NCBI GenBank assembly: GCA_902494295.1
Contig: CABUSL010000051.1
Location: forward strand, 1-11,900
DNA length: 11,900 nt
Source of the DNA: an uncultured Collinsella sp.
GTDB taxonomy: Bacteria; Actinomycetota; Coriobacteriia; Coriobacteriales; Coriobacteriaceae
Direction of reading: 5' to 3'
Below the pieces are notes generated by a model that did no database searches, was not told the origin of the DNA, and saw only the letters and a list, made by a program, of their open reading frames with translations. Every line of letters starts with the position of its first letter. Positions within the stretch are counted from its first letter, which is position 1. Shown in pieces: positions 1-6,395 of this stretch. A program made the translations under genes and the position numbers.

Positions 1-1720
1 CGCCGGCGCCGGGCCCCATGTCGATCACGTAGTCGGCGGCACGGATTGTATCCTCGTCGTGTTCGACGACGATAACGGTATTGCCGATATCGCGCAGGCG
101 CTCGAGCGTCTTGATCAGGCGCTCGTTGTCACGCTGATGAAGACCGATCGAGGGCTCATCCAGAATATAGAGCACGCCCATGAGACCCGCGCCGATCTGC
201 GTTGCCAGTCGAATACGCTGTGCCTCGCCACCGGAAAGCGTCGCCGAAGCACGATCGAGCGTCAGATAGTCGAGTCCAACATCGACCAGAAAACGCAAGC
301 GCTCCAGGATTTCCTTGACGATACGGCCGCCGATAAACCGTTGACGCTCGGTAAGTTCCAAGCCCTCAAAAAACTCGAGCGACTCACGGCACGACAGGCA
401 ACAAACCTCGTAAATGGACTTGCCGCCCACGGTGACGGCGAGCATCTCAGGGCGCAAACGAGCGCCGTGGCAGCTCGAGCACGGTTCCTCGCGAATGTAC
501 TTCTCCAGGCGCGCCTTGGTGTTCTCGTTCGTCGTCTCGGCATAGCGTTCGTACAGGATGTTGCGAACGCCCGAAAACTTTGTATCCCACTGGCTACGAC
601 GTCCGTCGAGCTTTTGGTAGTCGACCGAGATCTTCGTATCGCCCAGGCCATCCAAGAATGCACGACGCACGCGAGGGGGCAAGTCCTCCCACGGCGTATC
701 GGCGCTCACCTTAAAGTGTTTGCAGACCGCAGCAAAAATCTGCGGATAGTAGTTCGAATTGCCAAACAGGCTACCAAAGACTCCGTCGGCAATGGACTTC
801 GAGGGGTCCTCAATCAGCGCCTCGGCATTAACGGTTTTCTTAAAGCCCAGGCCGTCGCACTCAGGACATGCGCCATAGGGAGCGTTGAACGAAAAATCAC
901 GCGGCTGAAGATCGTCAATGGAGTGTCCATGCTCCGGGCACGCCAAGGCCAACGAATACTCCAGCAGTTCGCCCTCGGTCCCCTCGGGAGCATCGCGATC
1001 GGGCAGCATGTACACGTTTACATTGCCGTGCGCCAAGGCAGTCGCCTGTTCAACAGACTCGGCGATGCGGCCCAGAGAGTTTTCCCGAATCACGATGCGG
1101 TCGACCACGACCTCGATATCGTGCTTGAACTTCTTGTCCAGATCGATCGGATCGTCGAGCGAGCGCACTTCACCGTCGACACGCACGCGGCTAAAGCCCT
1201 CGGCGCGAAGGTCCTCAAACAGTTTGGTGTACTCGCCTTTTCGCCCGCGCACCACCGGTGCCAGCACAAACGCGCGGCGGCCCTCCCCCGCCGCCAAGAC
1301 CTTGTCGGCAACCTGGTCGGTCGTCTGACGCTCAATGACGCGGCCGCATTCGGGGCAGTGCGGGGTGCCCACACGGGCGAACAGCAGGCGCAGATAGTCA
1401 TAAATCTCGGTTACGGTGCCAACCGTCGAGCGAGGGTTTTTAGACGTCGTCTTTTGGTCAATCGACACCGCCGGCGAAAGGCCGTCGATTGAATCCAAGT
1501 CGGGTTTGTCCATCTGGCCCAAGAACTGGCGCGCATAGCTCGAAAGGCTCTCAACGTATCGACGCTGGCCCTCGGCATAGATAGTGTCAAATGCCAGCGA
1601 ACTCTTGCCCGAGCCAGAAAGACCGGTAATGACCACGAGTTGGTCACGCGGAATGGAAACATCGATATCACGGAGGTTGTGCTCACGAGCGCCGCGAATA
1701 ACGATAGAAGAATCAGACAT
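1..1720 (-). CDS. uvrA: UvrA, excinuclease ABC subunit A (N-terminal 573 codons; 3' end outside window)
   Basis: UvrA is the ATP-dependent damage-sensing subunit of cytoplasmic nucleotide excision repair; as a dimer it loads UvrB on lesions. The frame is open from the ATG at 1720 to the window edge. It shows Walker A GLSGSGKS at residues 33-40, a CPEC pair at 122-125, the zinc module with C261, H264, C285 and C288, a further CxxC at 414-417, the ABC signature LSGGEAQR at 495-502, Walker B LYILDEP from 517, and the switch histidine region VVEHD near 551-555. The zinc module has His where E. coli UvrA has its second Cys; mycobacterial UvrA, from memory, also has a Cys/His pair here. Family members are about 940 residues, so roughly 40% is missing because of the window edge, not a mutation. 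AAGGAG lies 5 bases before the ATG. A SOS-like box and a TATGAT hexamer lie upstream. Confidence 0.98.
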   Translation of the reverse strand, partial: MSDSSIVIRGAREHNLRDIDVSIPRDQLVVITGLSGSGKSSLAFDTIYAEGQRRYVESLSSYARQFLGQMDKPDLDSIDGLSPAVSIDQKTTSKNPRSTVGTVTEIYDYLRLLFARVGTPHCPECGRVIERQTTDQVADKVLAAGEGRRAFVLAPVVRGRKGEYTKLFEDLRAEGFSRVRVDGEVRSLDDPIDLDKKFKHDIEVVVDRIVIRENSLGRIAESVEQATALAHGNVNVYMLPDRDAPEGTEGELLEYSLALACPEHGHSIDDLQPRDFSFNAPYGACPECDGLGFKKTVNAEALIEDPSKSIADGVFGSLFGNSNYYPQIFAAVCKHFKVSADTPWEDLPPRVRRAFLDGLGDTKISVDYQKLDGRRSQWDTKFSGVRNILYERYAETTNENTKARLEKYIREEPCSSCHGARLRPEMLAVTVGGKSIYEVCCLSCRESLEFFEGLELTERQRFIGGRIVKEILERLRFLVDVGLDYLTLDRASATLSGGEAQRIRLATQIGAGLMGVLYILDEPSIGLHQRDNERLIKTLERLRDIGNTVIVVEHDEDTIRAADYVIDMGPGAG

Positions 1721-1748
1721 GGAAGCTCCTTGCCTCCTATTGCATCGA

Positions 1749-1754
1749 ATCATA
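1749..1754 (-). promoter_or_regulatory. Putative -10 element of uvrA
   Basis: On the minus strand this is TATGAT, five of six matches to TATAAT, 28 bases before the uvrA ATG. The implied transcript start is near 1742, giving a leader of about 20 bases that holds the ribosome binding site. No good -35 hexamer sits 16-18 bases upstream (GAGTGC at the 17-base position), which would fit an activator-independent but weak or regulated promoter. Confidence 0.4.
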
Positions 1755-1781
1755 CTGTCGATGAGTTTAGCGCACTCGACG

Positions 1782-1795
1782 CGCACAGATGTTCG
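1782..1795 (-). promoter_or_regulatory. SOS (LexA) box-like site upstream of uvrA
   Basis: Read on the minus strand, the 14 bases are CGAACATCTGTGCG. The Gram-positive/actinobacterial LexA box is CGAAC-N4-GTTCG, often CGAACATATGTTCG. The site matches the latter at 12 of 14 positions: one half-site is perfect and the other has one mismatch (GTGCG for GTTCG). It ends about 60 bases before the uvrA ATG, just upstream of where the -35 would lie. LexA control of uvrA is established in other bacteria; LexA binding at this site is inference from sequence only. Confidence 0.6.
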
Positions 1796-1863
1796 TAATA
1801 CAAGATTCGCAGACCTTTAGCTTTGCGTATCGGGCGCTTTGTTTCTCGAAATGCCGTGGAAAG

Positions 1864-1886
1864 GTTACAGTAATCTAATACTGAAC
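1864..1886. promoter_or_regulatory. Inverted repeat CAGTA-N6-TACTG in the leader of the LTA-synthase-like gene
   Basis: CAGTA at 1868-1872 and TACTG at 1879-1883 form a perfect inverted repeat around six bases. Flanking GTT (1864-1866) and AAC (1884-1886) extend it if A1867 is bulged. It lies 28 bases before the ATG at 1914. TACAGT at 1866-1871 would be a four-of-six -10 and overlaps the left arm, so a regulator bound here could block the promoter. No -35 is convincing. This may be an operator, a leader hairpin or chance. Confidence 0.3.
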
Positions 1887-1913
1887 TTAATTTGCCGTAA
1901 CAGAGGAACGTCC

Positions 1914-4067
1914 ATGACCGAAGATATCCCCCTTGAAATCACTTCGAGTGACATGGCCAATCTGCCCATATTCATCGCCATCCTTATCGTGGCCACCGTC
2001 GTCGTGCGCGTGTATTTTTCAATCAAACACAATGAAAAGCCACCCATTGCCCGCGTCTTTTGGTGCGCGACGCTCCTCATCCCGCTCGGCATGGTAGCTG
2101 CATGGATTACGAATCAATTGCTCGTAAATGAGGACAGTTCCCTATGGGTCCTTTCTTATTCGGCGCTCGGTGCTGCCGCCGTCATACTTCTTGTCGAGCC
2201 CTTGGTTTCGGGACTTATCGACCAAACCGATCTTGCGACGGGAACGGTTGCCTGTATTTGCCGTGACATCCTTGTCATCGCCGCTGTTTCAGCGCTCTCG
2301 TTCGTTTCACTCGAAATTGCCTGCAACGAAACGTTCTATCGCATTCCCGCCAACTCATTCGGGTTTTCCGTCGGGCTGCTCGCGACGGTTCTGCTCTCCC
2401 TTTATTTGCTGGGACAGCGTCATGGAGGCGTCATGGCCCTCGTGCCCGTCGCCTGCTGCATCCTTGGCATTGCCGAGCACTTCGTCATAACGTTTAAAGG
2501 CGAAGCCATCCTGCCAAGCGATATCTTGGCCCTTGGCACCGCAATGGAGGTGAGCGAGGGATACGAGTTTACCTTTACCGCCGGAATCGTAACCTCTCTC
2601 GCCCTGCTGGAGATTTCCCTGGGGCTTCTTTCGCTTATCCGTCCGCGAAAGCTCCGTACGCCCACCCATGTCTTCCCCGCAATCGCCGCTAACCTCTGTG
2701 CTTTTCTGTTAGTGACCGTTGTGGGGCTCTCGGGCTTTTCCAGCATCGACTTGGAGCAGGCGCTGAATTTTGGATTTGACCGTTGGCAGCCCATCACCAC
2801 ATATGCGTCTCAGGGTTTTATCACTTCGTTCACCGAAATGGTCAACGAGTTGCCCATTGAGAAGCCCGAAGACTATACGCCCGATGAGGCGCAGAGCATC
2901 GAGCAGGAGCTCGCCGCCACCTACGACAGCACGTATGGCTCGAGCGAGCAGCGCGCGGCGGCCGTTGCCCAGTTCAATGAAATCAAGCCGACGATTGTTG
3001 CCGTCATGAATGAGAGTTTTAGCGACCTTTCGTGCTTTGAGCAGCTCCAGGCGGCCGGGTACACCGGCCCCGCATTCTACAACTCGCTTCCCGACACACT
3101 TGTTCGCGGCACCATGCTCGCTTCGGTCGCCGGTGGCGGAACGGCGAACTCCGAATTCGAATTTTTGACCGGAGCGACAACGGCCTTTGTCGGATTAGGC
3201 AAAATCCCCTATCAGCTATATCAGATGAATGGCGTCGACAGCCTGGCAAAGGACCTTAAGGAGCTTGGGTATACCGCTACCGCTATGCACCCGCAAAACC
3301 CCGTCAACTACCATCGAGATAAAATCTATCAGCAGCTGGGCTTTGGAGACTTTCTTTCAATCGGCGATTTCGAAGGTGCGCCCTGTTACCATGCCGGCGT
3401 ATGCGACTACGCCACCTACGACAAGATACTCGACCTGCTTAGAACCGACGAAGCCCCGCAGTTCATCTTTGACGTCACGATGCAAAATCATGGCGGCTAC
3501 GACTATGGCACCGTTCCCGCCGAGGAGCTTACAAACTATTGGGTCGAGGGAGCCAGCGAGGGTGCCAATAGCGCGCTCAACACCTATCTTACCTGCATCA
3601 ACGCATCCGACCGGGACCTCGAGTACTTTATCAACGAGCTCCGCAACATCGGCAGACCGGTTGTTCTTGTCTTTTTTGGCGACCATCAGCCGAGCGCCGC
3701 AACGACTCTCAACGACGAGCTGTACCCTCAGGAAGATACGGCAAGCCACGCTTTCCGTATCTATCAGTCGACATATTTCGTCTGGGCTAACTATGAAATC
3801 GCCGGCAATACCGAACTCAACGTCTACGACACCGTCGGGGCAAACGAGATTGCAGCCATTACCCTTAATAAAATCGGCGCCCCGCTCACCAACTATCAAA
3901 AGGCTCTGCTTGCAACAAGGTCAGATGTGCCCACCATCAATGTCGCCGGCTACCTTGGTGCCGACGGGCTGCGCTACGACTTGGAATCTGAAGACAGCCC
4001 ATACGCCTCGACGATCGACAAGCTGCAGCGCATGCAATACCTCGAGTTCGCCAGCAAAGTTCAGTAA
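1914..4067 (+). CDS. LTA synthase family membrane protein (alkaline-phosphatase-fold phosphoglycerol transferase/sulfatase domain)
   Basis: This 717-residue protein is membrane anchored with an extracellular catalytic domain. In lipoteichoic acid synthases that domain transfers glycerol phosphate from phosphatidylglycerol to a growing polymer through a phospho-threonine intermediate. About eight hydrophobic segments lie near residues 17-36, 48-67, 77-97, 115-135, 150-168, 173-192, 222-242 and 255-273. The catalytic domain follows from about 357: NESFSDL with metal-ligand Glu367, GGGTANSEFEF with nucleophile candidate Thr410, MQNHGGY with His526, and FFGDHQPS with Asp590/His591. The full active-site set is present, so it should be active. 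The membrane part is larger than the five segments of S. aureus LtaS, so another surface glycopolymer could be the substrate. The ATG at 1914 is preferred over a TTG at 1839 because AGAGGA lies 8-10 bases ahead of it, while the extra 25 residues have no such site. It appears monocistronic. Confidence 0.93.
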   Translation: MTEDIPLEITSSDMANLPIFIAILIVATVVVRVYFSIKHNEKPPIARVFWCATLLIPLGMVAAWITNQLLVNEDSSLWVLSYSALGAAAVILLVEPLVSGLIDQTDLATGTVACICRDILVIAAVSALSFVSLEIACNETFYRIPANSFGFSVGLLATVLLSLYLLGQRHGGVMALVPVACCILGIAEHFVITFKGEAILPSDILALGTAMEVSEGYEFTFTAGIVTSLALLEISLGLLSLIRPRKLRTPTHVFPAIAANLCAFLLVTVVGLSGFSSIDLEQALNFGFDRWQPITTYASQGFITSFTEMVNELPIEKPEDYTPDEAQSIEQELAATYDSTYGSSEQRAAAVAQFNEIKPTIVAVMNESFSDLSCFEQLQAAGYTGPAFYNSLPDTLVRGTMLASVAGGGTANSEFEFLTGATTAFVGLGKIPYQLYQMNGVDSLAKDLKELGYTATAMHPQNPVNYHRDKIYQQLGFGDFLSIGDFEGAPCYHAGVCDYATYDKILDLLRTDEAPQFIFDVTMQNHGGYDYGTVPAEELTNYWVEGASEGANSALNTYLTCINASDRDLEYFINELRNIGRPVVLVFFGDHQPSAATTLNDELYPQEDTASHAFRIYQSTYFVWANYEIAGNTELNVYDTVGANEIAAITLNKIGAPLTNYQKALLATRSDVPTINVAGYLGADGLRYDLESEDSPYASTIDKLQRMQYLEFASKVQ

Positions 4068-4127
4068 GCCCGCCCATTCGCTTAGACCCATCGTATTGCA
4101 AGCACGCTCGGCCCAAATGCATCGCAA

Positions 4128-4157
4128 ATGACTCCCGCTCGCAAACGAGGGTACAAT
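4128..4157 (+). promoter_or_regulatory. Probable promoter of the mrp block
   Basis: ATGACT at 4128-4133 (four of six to TTGACA) and TACAAT at 4152-4157 (five of six to TATAAT) are 18 bases apart, giving a transcript start near 4164 and a leader of about 50 bases. The spacer between the hexamers contains the inverted repeat CTCG-CAAA-CGAG (4138-4149), with CC/GG partly extending it, which could be a remnant terminator of the upstream gene or an operator. The leader then holds a GC-rich hairpin, GGGGC/GCCCC (4177-4190), about 10 bases before the ribosome binding site. Confidence 0.5.
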
Positions 4158-4212
4158 GACGCTCGTGTCACATCACGGGGCCCCGGCCCCAACATATACA
4201 AAGGAGTCATAC

Positions 4213-5043
4213 ATGGGTTGCGAACACGCACAGGCCGCCGGCGGACAAACGTCGCCGTCGCAATTTGAGGAGAACACGCTGTCCGAGGTCAAACGCGTCA
4301 TCGCCGTGCTTTCCGGCAAGGGCGGTGTCGGCAAGTCGTTTGTCACCGGCGCCATCGCCACCGAGCTTGCCCGTCACGGCCACAAGGTCGGCGTCCTCGA
4401 TGCCGACATCACCGGTCCCTCTATCCCCAAGATGTTCGGTATGAGCGGACGCCACGTCCATGCCCTTGGCAACCTTATGCTGCCCGAAATCTCCGAGCAC
4501 GGCGTCAAGGTCATGAGCTCCAACCTGCTGCTCCAAAACGAGACCGACCCCGTCCTTTGGCGCGGTCCGGTCATCGCAGGCGCCATTAGGCAGTTCTGGA
4601 GCGAGACCTCGTGGGGCCCCATCGATTACCTGCTGGTCGACATGCCTCCGGGAACAGGCGACGTCGCGCTCACCGTCTTCCAGTCGCTGCCCGTCGACGG
4701 CATCGTCATCGTCACGAGCCCGCAGGACCTGGTCTCGATGATCGTCGCCAAGGCAGTCAACATGGCCGAGAAGATGAACGTCCCCATTCTGGGCATTGTC
4801 GAGAACATGAGCTATATTGAGTGCCCCGACTGCGGCAAGAAGATCGAGGTCTTTGGCAAGAGCAAGCTCCCCGAGGTCGCAGAGCGCTATAACCTCGACA
4901 TCTTGGGCCAGCTTCCCATCAATCCGGCACTCGCCGAGGCCTGCGATAAGGGCGAGGTCGAGACCGCGCTGCCCGATGGCATGTTGCCCAAGGCAGTCTC
5001 TGCCGTCGAGGCTATTACCCCGCACGAGACCGACGAGGCCTAA
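4213..5043 (+). CDS. mrp: Mrp/NBP35-type P-loop ATPase, iron-sulfur cluster carrier
   Basis: Mrp/ApbC/NBP35 proteins are cytoplasmic dimeric ATPases that hold a labile [4Fe-4S] cluster at the dimer interface and pass it to target enzymes. The 276-residue product has the deviant Walker A GKGGVGKS at 35-42, the family stretch DADITGPSIPKMF at 63-75, the switch/Walker B region VDMPPGTGD at 142-150, and the cluster-binding pair ECPDCG with Cys204 and Cys207. There is no N-terminal DUF59 domain, as in many short homologues; another Cys at position 3 is typical of short Gram-positive and archaeal members that start with a Cys-containing tail. The ATG at 4213 is preceded by AAAGGAG six bases upstream; an in-frame ATG at 4156 overlaps the likely -10 and lacks a ribosome site. 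The stop codon directly abuts the GTG start of the next gene, so the two are probably translated from one message. Confidence 0.95.
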   Translation: MGCEHAQAAGGQTSPSQFEENTLSEVKRVIAVLSGKGGVGKSFVTGAIATELARHGHKVGVLDADITGPSIPKMFGMSGRHVHALGNLMLPEISEHGVKVMSSNLLLQNETDPVLWRGPVIAGAIRQFWSETSWGPIDYLLVDMPPGTGDVALTVFQSLPVDGIVIVTSPQDLVSMIVAKAVNMAEKMNVPILGIVENMSYIECPDCGKKIEVFGKSKLPEVAERYNLDILGQLPINPALAEACDKGEVETALPDGMLPKAVSAVEAITPHETDEA

Positions 5044-6315
5044 GTGAACACGAGCGCCTTCTATGACGTCCTGGTAATCGGCGGCGGGGCTTCAGGCCTC
5101 GCCGCCGCCATTACGGCCGCACGTGCTGGCAAAAGCGTCTGCATCGTTGAGCGCGATGTCGCCTGCGGCCTTAAGCTTCTTGCGACCGGTAACGGCCGCT
5201 GCAACCTCTCCAACGAATCGATTGATCCTCAGCGGTATAACCACCCCGCATTCATCGAATCCGTCATGGGCCCCCAGCCCGAACAAGAGCTTATGGGTTT
5301 CTTCTCCTCGCTGGGCATCATGACAACCTCCGAGGAAGGCCGGCTGTACCCGCGCTCCCTTCGCGCCGAATCGGTGCGCGACGCGCTTCTCAACGTTTGC
5401 GACCGCCTAGGTATCACCTTAATCTGCGGAGCCAACGTTGCCTCGGCGCACAAAGTTTCCGAAGGCTGGGCACTCCAAATAGACCGTCCAGCGCGGGCGC
5501 TCAAGGCAAAAAAGCACGACGACCGAAAATCGGAGCTCCGCTCGCTTCGGAAGGCACTCGCCGATGTCCCTCGCAAGAACGAGGCCCTGCAGGCGCATGC
5601 CGTAATTATCGCCACGGGCGGCAACCCCACCGGTATCGCCGATACGTTTAGCCTCCCCCTCACTTCGCTACGCCCCATCCTCTGCCCCGTATCGGCAACG
5701 GTCGTTGGCGATCGGGCAGCACTCAAGACGTTGGATGGTCTGCGCGTCCGCGCCCGCTTGACGCTCGCCCGCAACCATAGTGAGCTCTGGCACGAAGACG
5801 GTGAAGTACTGTTTCGAACCTTCGGCATCTCGGGCGTCGCTGTCTTCAACCTCTCCCGTCGTATCCAGCGCGGCGATACGATCCTGCTCGACGTTTTCCC
5901 CGACCTCTCTAAAGACGAGTTGCTCGATATGCTCAACCGGCGCGTTGAGCTGTTCGGTGACTTTTCACCCCGCGATCCCCGTTGGCTCGACGGCATGCTC
6001 GCCCCGCAACTCTCCCGCGTCGTCTGTACGGCGTTCGAGCAGTGCCATCCAGGCTCCAACGATGTCATCCACCTGGTCTCGATCCTCAAGCACTTTAAGT
6101 TGCTCGTCGAGGGAACAGCCGAGGAGCGCTCGGCGCAGGTCACGCGTGGTGGCGTATCTGTCGAGAGCATCTCAACACCCAGTCTACGCGCGCGCTGCGT
6201 TGTCGACGCCCCGCTTTACGTCTGCGGCGAAGCACTCGACATCGACGCCGATTGCGGAGGCTTTAACCTTGCGTGGGCCTGGCTCTCGGGCATTCGCGCT
6301 GCAAGCAGCCTGTAG
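5044..6315 (+). CDS. HI0933/BaiN-like NAD(P)/FAD-dependent oxidoreductase
   Basis: The 423-residue soluble flavoprotein belongs to the HI0933 family, which also includes BaiN of clostridial bile-acid metabolism; substrates of most members are unknown. It starts with the FAD-binding Rossmann fold VLVIGGGASGLAAAI (residues 9-23) and the family signature KLLATGNGRCNLSN (44-57), has ATGGNPTG at 190-197, and ends with the FAD-contacting GFNLAWAWLSG (from 406). Two departures are visible. A very basic, Arg/Lys-rich stretch lies at about 150-180, and the usual TGGxSYPxTGSTGDG segment after the ATGG is shortened to GGNPTGIADTF. The start is GTG, in contact with the mrp stop, with GAGG five bases upstream, so translational coupling to mrp is likely. 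It should not be called baiN on similarity alone; nothing else here relates to bile acids. Confidence 0.88.
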   Translation: MNTSAFYDVLVIGGGASGLAAAITAARAGKSVCIVERDVACGLKLLATGNGRCNLSNESIDPQRYNHPAFIESVMGPQPEQELMGFFSSLGIMTTSEEGRLYPRSLRAESVRDALLNVCDRLGITLICGANVASAHKVSEGWALQIDRPARALKAKKHDDRKSELRSLRKALADVPRKNEALQAHAVIIATGGNPTGIADTFSLPLTSLRPILCPVSATVVGDRAALKTLDGLRVRARLTLARNHSELWHEDGEVLFRTFGISGVAVFNLSRRIQRGDTILLDVFPDLSKDELLDMLNRRVELFGDFSPRDPRWLDGMLAPQLSRVVCTAFEQCHPGSNDVIHLVSILKHFKLLVEGTAEERSAQVTRGGVSVESISTPSLRARCVVDAPLYVCGEALDIDADCGGFNLAWAWLSGIRAASSL

Positions 6316-6325
6316 CCGCGCAGTC

Positions 6326-6331
6326 TATAAT
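6326..6331 (+). promoter_or_regulatory. Perfect TATAAT between the two flavoprotein genes
   Basis: TATAAT begins 11 bases after the stop of the HI0933-like gene. A transcript start near 6338 would place a 24-base hairpin (6346-6369) almost at the 5' end of the message for the next gene. No strong -35 lies 16-18 bases upstream (AAGCAG at the 17-base position), so promoter strength is uncertain. Confidence 0.4.
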
Positions 6332-6345
6332 CAAAAACGCATTCG

Positions 6346-6369
6346 GGCCGTCTGGAATACCGGACGGCC
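6346..6369 (+). terminator. Strong hairpin in front of the COG2509 gene (terminator, attenuator or leader stem)
   Basis: GGCCGTCTGG (6346-6355) pairs with CCGGACGGCC (6360-6369) around the loop AATA, with ten pairs including one U-G wobble. CTCTTTCTTG follows, which is U-rich but interrupted. It may end transcripts of the mrp-flavoprotein pair only partly, or it may be the 5' stem of transcripts starting near 6338. The next ribosome binding site (AAGGAG, 6384-6389) lies outside the stem. Confidence 0.55.
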
Positions 6370-6395
6370 TCTTTCTTGCCTCTAAGGAGACCTCG

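Noticed and set aside
59..1492. Long plus-strand open frame (477 codons) opposite uvrA
   Set aside because: It is the antisense shadow of a fully recognisable UvrA in a GC-rich region; its product has no family motifs and no ribosome binding site was seen.
3229..4131. Second plus-strand frame (300 codons) inside the LTA-synthase-like gene
   Set aside because: It is Ser/Pro/Thr/Arg-rich, as expected for an out-of-frame reading, and overlaps the catalytic domain of the real gene.
4177..4190. GC palindrome GGGGCCCCGGCCCC in the mrp leader as a riboswitch
   Set aside because: It is a simple five-pair hairpin in a leader of about 50 bases, too short for any known aptamer; mentioned only with the promoter.
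4207..5025. Minus-strand open frame (272 codons) opposite mrp
   Set aside because: It mirrors the mrp codon pattern and has a low-complexity, Asp/Leu-rich product; mrp itself is certain.
5044..6315. Calling the HI0933-like gene a bile-acid BaiN
   Set aside because: The family is broad, no other bai-type gene is present, and the sequence differs from the usual family core.
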